This document shows, one piece after another, positions 1 through 8,421 of a DNA stretch of 36,272 nucleotides. The notes under the pieces are model-generated. The model ran no database searches. It was not told where the DNA came from and saw only the letters and a list, made by a program, of their open reading frames with translations. Position numbers and translations under genes: made by a program. This DNA comes from Phycisphaerales bacterium (lineage in GTDB: Bacteria > Planctomycetota > Phycisphaerae > Phycisphaerales > UBA1924): the NCBI GenBank assembly GCA_027083355.1, contig JALWOY010000222.1:1-36272 (forward strand), given 5' to 3'. How positions within the stretch are numbered: position 1 is the stretch's first letter; each line of letters opens with the position of its first letter.

Positions 1-2
1 AC

Positions 3-2543
3 GCGTTGGCGGGGATGCTCCGGGAGGTCCTGCCCGGTTCGGACCCCCGGCCGTGGTCCACGTTCCTCGATATCGGCGGGCATTCGATCGCGGCGTTGCG
101 GCTGGCGGCGCGTCTGGAATCGGCGCACGGTGTCACGATCCCGATCGGGGAGATCCTCAACAACGATTCGCTCGGGGCGCTGGCCGAGGCGCTCGACGAA
201 TTGACCAGCCAAGCACCGCGGGAGAAGGCGACCGATCTCGGGCCGTCACCCACCGGCGGTGAGGTGCCGGCGTCGTCTATACAAGAGCAGTTCTACTTCG
301 AGCACGCGATCGACCCGACCGGGTCGGCGTACCACGAGTTCGTTGGCTTCCGGGCCGGGCCCGGGCTTGACCTTGACGCGCTCGAGCGGGCGTGGCGGGA
401 GATCGTCGAGCGGCACGAGATTCTGCGGACCCGGCTCGTGCTCCGGGAGGAGGCTCTGGCGCAGCGGGTCGACCCGCCTCAAGCGGCGCGGGACGCGAGA
501 TTCGAGGAGCACGCGCTGGTCGGGTGGGATGAGCATCTCGATTCGGTTACGGCGATTCTGAATGAACCGTTCGATCTTGAACAGGATCTCCCGGCGCGTC
601 TGCATGTTTTCCGTCTGAGCGACGGGGGTCACGCGGTGGTGCTGGTGTTCCATCACATGGCCGTGGACGAGTGGACCCTGGAGCTGCTCCGCGATGAGTT
701 GGGGGCTTTGTATCAGGGTCGGGACCTGCCCCCTCCTGTGCCGTACCGGGTCTACAGCGATCACGAAAGACGCGAGCGGCGAGAAGAAGAAATCGTCCGT
801 GTGGCCTCTCGGCTGCTCGCGGTGTCGCCGGGCGCCGGGCCTCTGGGGCGATCGCCCGCGCCGGCGGTCCGGCGTGAGGTGCTCTCGGGGTTGACGGTCG
901 ACCGCCTGAACGCGTTGGCGAACGAGGCGGGGAGTACGCCGACGGCGTACCTGCTCGCGGTGTACGGCGGCGCGATCCGCGAGGTGTTCGGTCGGCACGA
1001 CGCGGCGATCGTCACGCCGCTCTCGCAGCGGACGACGCCGCTGCTGCAGCGGGTCGTGGGCTGTTGCAACACGATGCACCCGGTGATCGTGTCGGATTCG
1101 GACCCGCTCGCAACATCGCAGCAAGTGCAGCGACAGATCACGGGGGCTTACGCCCGGCCGCTCGTTCCTTTCGTGGATGTCATCCGGGCAACGCAGCGGA
1201 TGCTGCCGGGGCGCGGTTTCGTCGTCGAGTTCGGGTTCGCGTTCGAGACGGCGGGCGTTTTCGCGCCGGATCTCGGTGGTGTGCGGACGGGCGCGTTGCG
1301 TTGCCCGCGGCCGCCGGCGCGATTCCCGGTGGCGTTGCTGCTCGGCACCGACGGTGAGCACGTCCGCGGCTCGGTGGTGGCTTCCGCGGGGGGCGAAGGC
1401 GCGTCGATGCTGCACGATCTGGGCGAAGCGCTCGAGAGGACGATCCTCGGGCAGACCGGCCCGAAAACGGTCGTTTCGCGGGCGGCGGATGTCCCGTCGG
1501 ATCACGCGTCGATACATGTTCTGGAGCGGGACGACTCGCTGCGCTACGAGGCCGCGGTGGCGTGGGAGGCGGTGCTCGGCTCGCCGCCGCGCGGCAACGA
1601 CGAGAATTTTTTCGACCGCGGCGGGCACTCGCTTTTGATGTTGCGGTTGATCGCACGGATCCGCGCCTCGACGGGTGTGGAGATCCAGATGGGCCCGTTC
1701 CTGGAGCGGCCGGTGTTCGGCCGCCTGGTGTGGTGCCTGCGAGAAGCGTGCCGAGCGGACAAGCAGGCGGGGCGGACGTTCCGCGTGGTCGAGCTGCGGG
1801 AGGGCCGGCGGACGATCATCGCGCTTCCGGGCGCGATCGGCAGGCCGATTCTTTACAGCCGCCTGGCGCGCGAGATGACGGCGCACGACGCGGACGCGCC
1901 CGGTGTGCTCGCGTACGACCTTTGCGAGCCGATCGAGCGGCTCGGCCCGGCGGCGGGCTTGGAGCGTGTTCTGACGCGGCTGCTGGGCGATCTACACCGC
2001 CCGGACGTGTGCGGTGTGATCGGTTTTTCCGTGGGCGGCCTGCTGCCTTTGTACCTTTCCGATCTGCCCCCGGAGATCGAGCAGCGCGTGCACCTCTGGC
2101 TTGTGGACGTGTACCACCCGGACGCGTTCCGCGGTGCCGAGGCGCGGTTGATCGAATCCGCACGCAACGCGTTGCGTCACCCGTTGCGGGTCCCGCCGGC
2201 GTTGATCGACACGCTACGGATCTCCCGTCGATTGCTGAAGAAAAATCTTGACAAGGGCGAGGAGCTTGGTCTGGCGATGCCCGAGATCGAGAAACTGCGC
2301 GACGAGCTGCATCGGCACCGGGTGCGCCCCTGGAGCGGGTCGGCCACGATCTTCCTCGCGGGCCGCAAGCCGATCTGGCAGCCGTACTTCGACGAGCGGG
2401 AGATCAACGGCATGGGTCCGCTGCTGGCCGGGCAGACGCGGCGTGTGATCATCCCGCACCTGCATCAGGACATCCCGCTCCGCGGCGCGAGGCGGATCGC
2501 GCGGGTGATCTCGGATGATCTGCGCAGAAAGGACGCCCCGTGA
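3..2543 (+). CDS. Nonribosomal peptide synthetase, C-terminal part (PCP-C-PCP-TE), 5' partial
   Basis: This is the 3' end of a modular peptide synthetase. The reading frame is open to the window edge and a TTG at position 6 is not a convincing start, so the gene continues upstream. Residues below are counted from position 6. A carrier domain has DIGGHS with the phosphopantetheine Ser at 27. A condensation domain spans about 88-480 with the HHxxxD motif HHMAVDEW (H216, H217, D221). A second carrier has DRGGHS with Ser 542. A thioesterase spans about 600-845 with nucleophile GFSVGG (S675), a likely Asp in LVDVYHPD (D701) and a likely His in IPHLHQDI. No adenylation domain lies between the condensation domain and the last carrier. 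The residue after the catalytic Asp is Glu instead of the usual Gly. The family loads amino acids on carriers, condenses them and releases the product through the TE. The product cannot be read from this fragment. Confidence 0.9.
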   Translation, partial: ALAGMLREVLPGSDPRPWSTFLDIGGHSIAALRLAARLESAHGVTIPIGEILNNDSLGALAEALDELTSQAPREKATDLGPSPTGGEVPASSIQEQFYFEHAIDPTGSAYHEFVGFRAGPGLDLDALERAWREIVERHEILRTRLVLREEALAQRVDPPQAARDARFEEHALVGWDEHLDSVTAILNEPFDLEQDLPARLHVFRLSDGGHAVVLVFHHMAVDEWTLELLRDELGALYQGRDLPPPVPYRVYSDHERRERREEEIVRVASRLLAVSPGAGPLGRSPAPAVRREVLSGLTVDRLNALANEAGSTPTAYLLAVYGGAIREVFGRHDAAIVTPLSQRTTPLLQRVVGCCNTMHPVIVSDSDPLATSQQVQRQITGAYARPLVPFVDVIRATQRMLPGRGFVVEFGFAFETAGVFAPDLGGVRTGALRCPRPPARFPVALLLGTDGEHVRGSVVASAGGEGASMLHDLGEALERTILGQTGPKTVVSRAADVPSDHASIHVLERDDSLRYEAAVAWEAVLGSPPRGNDENFFDRGGHSLLMLRLIARIRASTGVEIQMGPFLERPVFGRLVWCLREACRADKQAGRTFRVVELREGRRTIIALPGAIGRPILYSRLAREMTAHDADAPGVLAYDLCEPIERLGPAAGLERVLTRLLGDLHRPDVCGVIGFSVGGLLPLYLSDLPPEIEQRVHLWLVDVYHPDAFRGAEARLIESARNALRHPLRVPPALIDTLRISRRLLKKNLDKGEELGLAMPEIEKLRDELHRHRVRPWSGSATIFLAGRKPIWQPYFDEREINGMGPLLAGQTRRVIIPHLHQDIPLRGARRIARVISDDLRRKDAP

Positions 2544-3196
2544 AGACAACCGGGATCTGCACAACACGGGCGGATCACCCCGCGCTGGGCGGCTCGGTGC
2601 GTCTTTTTTTCGAAACGACGGGCACACCCGATGCCCGCGACGGGACACCGACGGCGTCGTTCTGGGCACCAAGACTCGCCGAACGGTTCGGCGTGGCGAC
2701 GGGTTCGGTGTGCATCTCGGGCGGGTCTGGTGAACGCCCCTGCCTGCGGGTCGAGGGCGAGGCGATCGCGGCGAGCTTCTCGCGGACGGCTGGGGCGCGG
2801 GTGTGCGCGGTTGCTGGAACAGGCAGGCCGGACCGGGCCGACCCGATCGGGGTCGACGCCGAGCGGGTGGTCGCACTTCCTGAATTGGAAGACGTGATCG
2901 CGTTATCGACTGTCGAAGAAGAACGGCGCGGGTTGCCGGCGTGCGGGCCGGCGCGACTCCGGGCGTTTTATGCCTGCTGGACGCGGAAGGAGGCCGTGCT
3001 CAAGGCGGCGGGGTGCGGGCTCCGGGCGGACCCGCGAACGGTCCGCCCCCTGCGGAACGAGAGCGATACCGAGGGCTGGAACGAGAGCGGCTCTGAAAAG
3101 GGGCTGGTTTTTTTCGGTGGGCGTCTGTATGCCGTTGAAACAACGACGCTCGGGGGCGTGGTGATCTCGGCGGCGCGGCCCGCGGATGGGGCCTGA
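2540..3196 (+). CDS. Sfp-type 4'-phosphopantetheinyl transferase
   Basis: This 218-residue enzyme should transfer phosphopantetheine from CoA to carrier-domain serines. It carries the two family signatures: GVDAER at 104-109 (Mg-binding Asp and Glu) and WTRKEAVLKAAGCGL at 147-161 (the WxxKEA...K helix). A degenerate third signature is ASFSRTAGARVCAV at about 78-91, where the usual His of the SHS motif is Arg. The GTG start overlaps the synthetase stop as GTGA, which implies translational coupling and makes the synthetase carriers the obvious substrates. The length fits the Sfp/EntD family. The N-terminal 60 residues are poorly conserved, and I infer the function from the two C-terminal motifs and the context. 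Confidence 0.85.
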   Translation: MKTTGICTTRADHPALGGSVRLFFETTGTPDARDGTPTASFWAPRLAERFGVATGSVCISGGSGERPCLRVEGEAIAASFSRTAGARVCAVAGTGRPDRADPIGVDAERVVALPELEDVIALSTVEEERRGLPACGPARLRAFYACWTRKEAVLKAAGCGLRADPRTVRPLRNESDTEGWNESGSEKGLVFFGGRLYAVETTTLGGVVISAARPADGA

Positions 3197-3221
3197 TCCG
3201 GTATCGGCGTCGGGTTCCGTC

Positions 3222-3227
3222 TACCCT
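3222..3227 (+). promoter_or_regulatory. -10 element (TACCCT) just upstream of the LptF-like gene
   Basis: TACCCT ends 9 nt before the ATG at 3237, so the expected transcription start lies within about 3 nt of the start codon. No Shine-Dalgarno sequence fits between them. No clear -35 was seen. This suggests a leaderless or near-leaderless mRNA. Confidence 0.45.
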
Positions 3228-3236
3228 ATAGCCCTC

Positions 3237-4904
3237 ATGCCCCGGACGCTGTGGCGGTACACCTTTGTCGAACTCTGGCGCGTGGTGCTGATCTGCACGG
3301 CTGTGCTGGTGTCCGTGATCGCGTTCGCGGCTTCGGCCAAGCCGCTGGCCGAGGGGTCGCTGAGCCCGCTCGGGGCGATCCGGTTCATGCTTCTGGCGGT
3401 TCCCCCGATGCTGGCGTACGCGTTGCCTTTCGCGGCGGGGTTCGGGGCGTCGCTGGTCTATCACCGCATGGCGCAGGACAACGAGATGATCGCGGCGCAC
3501 AGCGGGGGCGTCTCCCACCGGAAACTGCTCGTGCCTGCGGTGGTCTCCGGGGTGCTGCTGGCGGGCGGTGTCGAGGTGCTCAACGAGTGGATCATCCCGC
3601 GGTTTTTGAACGCGATGGAGCGGATGATCACGCAGGACGTGGCGCAGATCATGATCAACCAGATCGACCGCGGGCAGGCGGCCGAGCTGAACAACGTGAT
3701 GATCTACGCCGACCGGATCGACCGAGTGGACCCGCCGGAGGGTTCGTCGGCCCGTCAGATGTTCCGGCTGCTGCGGGTGGCGGCGATCCAGCTGGACGAC
3801 GAGCGGCGGGTCGTCAGCGACGCGACGGTGCAGCGGGCGTGGATCGTGCTCGCGCCGGACCCCGCCGACGGTTCTTCGACGCGGTGCCTGATCCACCTGG
3901 AGGACGGGGTGGGATCGCGGTCGGACGGGGGGCTGCAGCGCATCGGCGGGCTCTCGCTCAAGCCCATCCCGATCCCGGACGCGTTCAAGGACGACCCGAA
4001 ATTTCTGACCTTCGGCGAGCTGCGGGCCCTGCGGGGGAACCCGGACGAGATGGGCTTCGTCGACTCGGTCCGCGCCCGACTGGCCGAGCGGCTGGCGCTG
4101 GCGGACCTGCGCGATACCCTGGAAAATGAGTTGACAGCCGGGGGGCGGCTTTCTCTCCGCGGGGAGGGCGGCCGGCGTTTCGAGCTCGCCGCGGACTTCG
4201 CCCGGCGGCACTCGTCCGGGGTCTGGTTCCTCGGCCGCGAGAACGGCCCGGTGCAGTTGCGGCGTTACGAGCCGGGGGAGGACGGGTCGCTGCGCGTCTC
4301 GATCGACACGGCGCGGGAGGCCTGGCTCCGCGTCGAGCAGGGCGGGGGGGCGTCGGTCTGGAACACGGAAGAGACCGAACCGGCGCTCCGGTTTACGCTC
4401 CAGCTCGTCGATGTGCACACGGTCAACGAGGGGGGTGTGGAAACCGAGAGGCCGCAACGTGATTATGAATCGCTCCGGCTTGTGGACGATCCGCTGGCGC
4501 GGTACGACGCGATGAGCAGCGGGGAACTGTTGAAGGAGGTCGAGCGGCGGGGCGCGGGGTGCCCGAGAGATGTCGCCGTCGCGGCCGGGGCGCTCCGCGA
4601 CACGATCGAGGATCTCGACCGCGAGATCACGAGCAAGCAGCAGGAGAGGCTCGGGCTGGCGGCGAGCACGTTCGTGATGATCGTGCTCGGCGCGATCAGC
4701 GGGATGATCCACCGCGACAGCCTGCCATTGGTTGTGTATCTCTGGAGCTTCTTCCCGGCGTTGATGATGATCCTGCTCGTTTCTTCGGGTCAGCAGGAGA
4801 CACACGGGCACAGCCCGGTGACGGGCATCCCCCTGCTCTGGTCGGGAATCGCCGCGGGGGTGTTGATCTCGCTGGTCTCCTTCTTCAAGCTTTCGAAACA
4901 CTGA
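3237..4904 (+). CDS. LptF/LptG (YjgP/YjgQ) family permease with enlarged periplasmic region
   Basis: This is a membrane subunit of the LptB2FG lipopolysaccharide extractor. The 555-residue protein has the family layout of three N-terminal membrane helices (about 15-33, 50-73, 97-115) and three C-terminal ones (about 475-493, 496-516, 533-551) around a periplasmic domain. That domain is about 350 residues, roughly twice the usual size. The second half (about 300-400) looks like another beta-rich unit. I chose MPRTLWRY because the frame upstream has no family-like sequence and a -10 element sits right before this ATG. It begins a run of four genes that ends with a second permease of the family at 7193. 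Which of the two is LptF and which LptG cannot be fixed from sequence alone. Confidence 0.82.
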   Translation: MPRTLWRYTFVELWRVVLICTAVLVSVIAFAASAKPLAEGSLSPLGAIRFMLLAVPPMLAYALPFAAGFGASLVYHRMAQDNEMIAAHSGGVSHRKLLVPAVVSGVLLAGGVEVLNEWIIPRFLNAMERMITQDVAQIMINQIDRGQAAELNNVMIYADRIDRVDPPEGSSARQMFRLLRVAAIQLDDERRVVSDATVQRAWIVLAPDPADGSSTRCLIHLEDGVGSRSDGGLQRIGGLSLKPIPIPDAFKDDPKFLTFGELRALRGNPDEMGFVDSVRARLAERLALADLRDTLENELTAGGRLSLRGEGGRRFELAADFARRHSSGVWFLGRENGPVQLRRYEPGEDGSLRVSIDTAREAWLRVEQGGGASVWNTEETEPALRFTLQLVDVHTVNEGGVETERPQRDYESLRLVDDPLARYDAMSSGELLKEVERRGAGCPRDVAVAAGALRDTIEDLDREITSKQQERLGLAASTFVMIVLGAISGMIHRDSLPLVVYLWSFFPALMMILLVSSGQQETHGHSPVTGIPLLWSGIAAGVLISLVSFFKLSKH

Positions 4905-4907
4905 CCG

Positions 4908-6524
4908 ATGACCGTGCACACCGCCCAACACCGGCTCGAAACCCCCGCGCTCGCCTCGGATGAAGCCCTGCGCTGGGCCGACGCGTGGTGGCCCACCGTC
5001 GCGTTGATCGCGGCGCTCACCTTCGCGAGGCTGGTGCTGCTGGTCTGGCTGCACCCGTTCACGCTCATCGAGGACGAGGCGCACTACTGGGAATGGAGCC
5101 GGCGGCTGGGGTGGTCGTACTACTCCAAGGGCCCGGGCGTGGCGTGGGCGATCGCGGCTTCGACGGCGCTGCTGGGCGATGCCGCCTGGGCCGTGCGCAT
5201 CCCCGCGGTGATCGCCTCGGCGGTGGGCTCGGCGGCGTGCGCCGGGTTGGCGAACGATATTTTCAAGGACCGCCGGGTCGCGTTCCTGTCGGCGTTGGCG
5301 TACCAGTGCATGCCGGGGGTGTTCATCACCGGGATCGTCATGACGATCGACGGGCCGTACCTCGCGTGCTGGGCGCTGGCGACCTGGGCCGGCTGGCGGG
5401 CGCTGACAGGGGCTGGCCGGTGGGCGTGGGTCGGGCTCGGGCTTTCGCTGGCGGCGGGGTTCCTGTTCAAATACACGGCCGTACTGCTGCCGATCGGGAT
5501 GCTCCTGTTCGCGGTGCTTCGGCGGGGACACCTGCGGATCACGCGGTCGCGGGGGTGGGTGCTGGCCGGGGTCGGGTGTGCGCTGCTGGGCGTGCTCCCG
5601 ATCGCGCTGTGGAACGCGGGGCACGGGTGGGCGACAGTGCACCACCTGCTGGGGCACATGGGGCTGCCCGGGGGCGACGTGACCCCCACGCAGGGCAAGG
5701 GGTGGCATTACGACCCGGTGTGGACGCTCGAGTTTTTCGGGCTCCAGTTCGGGGCGGCCGGGGCGGTGTTCCCGCTGGTCGTCCTCGGGTTCATCAACAA
5801 GAAGAAAGCCGCACGGCGTGGGGTGGCGGGGTGGAGCCCCGCGGGCCCGGCGTACCTGTTCTGCGTCGCGGTGCCGATCATCGTCCTCTATCTCGGGGTG
5901 ACGCTGTTCACGCGTGTCGAGGCGAACTGGGCGATGGCCGCGTTCGTCTCGCTCGCCCCCGCGGCGGGCTGGACGGCGCTGGACGGGTACCACCGGCGCG
6001 ACAAACCGATCATGTTCGTGTGGCACCTCTGCGTGGCGATCCTGATCGTGATGATCGCGGGCACCCCGGTGCTGGCGGTGCTCGCCCGGCGTGACCCGCC
6101 GCCCCGGCTGCTGGGCCGGATCAGGCCCATCACGACGCTGATCGACAGCACGGAGGCGCTGGCCGACCGCGTCCGGGCCGAGACGGGCAAGGAACCGTTC
6201 TTTGTCGCGATCCACTACGGGCGGGCGAGCCAGCTGGCGTTCTATCTTCCCGGGCACCCGACGGTGTACGCCGCCAGCGCGCACTTCGGCGACGGGCGCA
6301 AGACGCAGTACGACCTCTGGCCCGAGACCGATCTTTCCAACCCAGATGTCACCGCAAGGCTCGCGGGCAGGCCCGGCATCCTGTTCGACGGTGATGCGAA
6401 GGATTGGCAACGGTTCTTCGAGCGGGTGGTTGATATCGGCCCGCTGCCGGGCGAGCCCAAGAAGAACCGCACCGTGCTGGTCGGGTACGGCTACAAAGGC
6501 CCGCCGGAGAGCCGATCGCCATGA
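4908..6524 (+). CDS. GT39/ArnT-like membrane glycosyltransferase
   Basis: This is a multi-spanning enzyme of the dolichyl-phosphate-mannose mannosyltransferase/ArnT superfamily, which moves sugars from polyprenyl phosphate carriers to lipids or proteins on the periplasmic side. The N-terminal signature is clear: LIEDEAHYWEWSRRLGWSYY at about residues 48-67, with the acidic pair in the first periplasmic loop, followed by SKGPGVAWA. Many hydrophobic segments cover residues 70-390, and a soluble tail of about 140 residues follows. The start lies 3 nt after the LptF-like stop, and the stop overlaps the next gene. Position between LptF- and LptG-like genes suggests a lipid A or core sugar as target, which is inference. 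Length (538 aa) is normal for the family. Confidence 0.85.
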   Translation: MTVHTAQHRLETPALASDEALRWADAWWPTVALIAALTFARLVLLVWLHPFTLIEDEAHYWEWSRRLGWSYYSKGPGVAWAIAASTALLGDAAWAVRIPAVIASAVGSAACAGLANDIFKDRRVAFLSALAYQCMPGVFITGIVMTIDGPYLACWALATWAGWRALTGAGRWAWVGLGLSLAAGFLFKYTAVLLPIGMLLFAVLRRGHLRITRSRGWVLAGVGCALLGVLPIALWNAGHGWATVHHLLGHMGLPGGDVTPTQGKGWHYDPVWTLEFFGLQFGAAGAVFPLVVLGFINKKKAARRGVAGWSPAGPAYLFCVAVPIIVLYLGVTLFTRVEANWAMAAFVSLAPAAGWTALDGYHRRDKPIMFVWHLCVAILIVMIAGTPVLAVLARRDPPPRLLGRIRPITTLIDSTEALADRVRAETGKEPFFVAIHYGRASQLAFYLPGHPTVYAASAHFGDGRKTQYDLWPETDLSNPDVTARLAGRPGILFDGDAKDWQRFFERVVDIGPLPGEPKKNRTVLVGYGYKGPPESRSP

Positions 6525-7171
6525 TGAAACGACCGCTGCTCGAACGTCGCTGGGTCCGGCCCGCCGCGGTGTGGGCACTTCTTTTCATGGTGTCGCTGCC
6601 GCTCGACGGGCCGGTGTACCGGCTGCTGTATGCCCCCGGGACGCGTGACGCGGACTGGGCGCACGTTTTCCGGCAGTTGGGCTATCTGCCGACGTGGCTG
6701 ATCGTGGCGCTGCTGTTCTGGCTGGCCGACGCCGCCGACCCGCCCCGCCCGGTGGTGCGCCCGGCGGCGGGGCTGGTCGTGCTGGCCGCGATCTCCGGGG
6801 GATTGGCCGCGAACGTGCTCAAGCCGCTGCTGGGCCGGCTGCGGCCGGACGCGGATGGTGTGGTGGTGTTCGCGTCGAGGCCCGAGTTTTTGTGGGCCCA
6901 CGACGGGGGCGTGGGGTTCGGGCTGCCGAGCGGGCACACGACGCTCGCGTTCGCCGCGTGCACGATGGTCGGCCTGCTGGTGCCGGCCTGGCGGTGGGTG
7001 ATGTTCGCGCTGGCGGCGGGGTGCGGTTTGACGCGTTTGCTGGCCGGGGCGCACGCGCTGAGTGATGTCGTCGCGGGCGCGGGGCTGGGGATGGCGATCG
7101 CGTGGGGCCTGTACGCGCTGGGCGAGGGGCCCCGGCGGGGACCGGGCGGCGGGTTGATCCCCCGCGGCTGA
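6521..7171 (+). CDS. PAP2-family lipid phosphatase
   Basis: This is an integral membrane phosphatase of the PAP2/LpxE/BcrC superfamily. All three catalytic motifs are visible in the 216 residues: KPLLGRLRP (101-109), PSGH (136-139) and RLLAGAHALSD (R172, H178, D182). Four to six hydrophobic helices surround them. The family removes phosphate from undecaprenyl diphosphate, phosphatidylglycerol phosphate or lipid A. Its place between an ArnT-like transferase and Lpt permeases favours recycling of the undecaprenyl carrier or lipid A dephosphorylation. The start ATG overlaps the previous stop by four bases (ATGA), so translation is coupled. Confidence 0.88.
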   Translation: MMKRPLLERRWVRPAAVWALLFMVSLPLDGPVYRLLYAPGTRDADWAHVFRQLGYLPTWLIVALLFWLADAADPPRPVVRPAAGLVVLAAISGGLAANVLKPLLGRLRPDADGVVVFASRPEFLWAHDGGVGFGLPSGHTTLAFAACTMVGLLVPAWRWVMFALAAGCGLTRLLAGAHALSDVVAGAGLGMAIAWGLYALGEGPRRGPGGGLIPRG

Positions 7172-7192
7172 CGGCCTTCTGTTGAGAGACCC

Positions 7193-8314
7193 ATGAGCCT
7201 GCTCGACCGCTACATCGCCCGCCAGTTCATCGTGAATGTCGCGGTGTTGTTCGTGATCCTGTTCTGTTTCGTGGTGACGGTCGATGTCTCGATCAACCTC
7301 GACCGGTTCAACCGCGTCGCGACGGAGCTCTCGGCCGTCGACGGGCACGAGCCGGGGACGCTCCGCCATGTGGTGGTGACGATCCTGGTGATCCTGGACC
7401 TGTGGTGGCCCCGGCTGCTGCAGCTGTTCAATTTCCTGCTCGGGCTGGTGATGGTCGGCGCGATGGGGTTCACCTGCACGCAGTTCCTGCGTCACCGCGA
7501 GTTCCTCGCGATGGTGTCGGCGGGGCAGAGCCTGCACCGTGTGCTGCGGCCCATCCTGATCTCGGCCCTGGCGTTGACGGCCCTGCAGGCGGTGAACCAG
7601 GAACTGATCGTCCCCCGGATCGCCCCCCTGCTGCCGCGCCAGCACGGCGACGCGGGCCGGCGGAATCTCGAAGTGTCGCGGATCCCGCTGATGCCCGACG
7701 GCGACACGCGGCTGCTGTACGCCCGCGAGTTCGACCCGAAAGCGGGCGAGTTGCGCGGGGTGTTCATCATCGAGACGGACAAAGAAGGCCGGGCGATCGA
7801 CGCGATCCGCGCCGAGCGCGCGGCGTGGGACGGCGAGGCGTGGAATCTCGAGAACATGACGGTCGAGTCTCGTCGGCTGAACACCCCCCCGCCGGCGGGG
7901 GTCCCGTCCCGCTTCGTGACGGGCCTGACGCCGACCCGGCTTCGGATGCAGCAATACAAGGGGTACCGCGAGGCGCTCAGTTTCCGCCAGATCGGGCAGC
8001 TGCTGGGGCGGGAGTCGTTGCTGGACGCCCGTTCCCGGGCCGAGTACCGCCGGCTGCGGTGGGGCCGATTCAGCATCATGCTGACGAACCTGCTGACACT
8101 GGTGATCGCGTCGCCGTTCTTTATTTCCCGTCTCCCGACGGGGATCGTTTCGCGGACGATCGTGTGCGCCCCGATCGTGATCACGGCCCTGATGGGGGGC
8201 GTCTTCGGGGCGTCGGCGGCGATCCCCGGTGTGCCGCCCGTGCTGGGGGTTTTTCTGCCCGCTTTGGTGCTGCTGCCGATCGCGATCGCGGCGTTCGGGG
8301 CGATCAAGACCTGA
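7193..8314 (+). CDS. LptF/LptG (YjgP/YjgQ) family permease
   Basis: This is the second Lpt permease, 373 residues, the usual length for the family. An N-terminal helix (about 12-32) follows the typical opening LLDRYIARQF. Two more helices lie near 80-105 and 120-140, with the motif LRHREFLAMVSAGQS between them, which matches the coupling-helix segment of LptF/G. A periplasmic domain follows, and three helices close the protein (about 300-370). It starts 21 nt after the phosphatase with a GAGAG ribosome site. Together with the gene at 3237 it supplies both transmembrane halves of an LptB2FG exporter. The ATPase LptB is not in the window. Confidence 0.85.
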   Translation: MSLLDRYIARQFIVNVAVLFVILFCFVVTVDVSINLDRFNRVATELSAVDGHEPGTLRHVVVTILVILDLWWPRLLQLFNFLLGLVMVGAMGFTCTQFLRHREFLAMVSAGQSLHRVLRPILISALALTALQAVNQELIVPRIAPLLPRQHGDAGRRNLEVSRIPLMPDGDTRLLYAREFDPKAGELRGVFIIETDKEGRAIDAIRAERAAWDGEAWNLENMTVESRRLNTPPPAGVPSRFVTGLTPTRLRMQQYKGYREALSFRQIGQLLGRESLLDARSRAEYRRLRWGRFSIMLTNLLTLVIASPFFISRLPTGIVSRTIVCAPIVITALMGGVFGASAAIPGVPPVLGVFLPALVLLPIAIAAFGAIKT

Positions 8315-8344
8315 TCGCTCGCCCGGAAAAACCGCCCGGCGGGG

Positions 8345-8372
8345 TTGCAAAGCCCCTCCCGGCGTGGACAAT
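8345..8372 (+). promoter_or_regulatory. Possible sigma70-type promoter for the GH57 gene
   Basis: TTGCAA (8345-8350) and GACAAT (8367-8372) are separated by 16 bp, each matching the consensus at four of six positions. The leader that follows holds a small hairpin, CGGCC/GGCCG with a 7-nt loop. The elements are weak and unproven. Confidence 0.35.
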
Positions 8373-8421
8373 ACCGTAGACGGCCGCTCGGAGGCCGCCG
8401 TTTGCAGGACGGGGCTCGCGC

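Noticed and set aside
3000-6578. A 1192-residue open frame on the minus strand
   Set aside because: It lies antisense to the LptF-like and GT39 genes and is rich in Arg, Pro and His, typical of GC-rich shadow frames. It has no recognisable domain.
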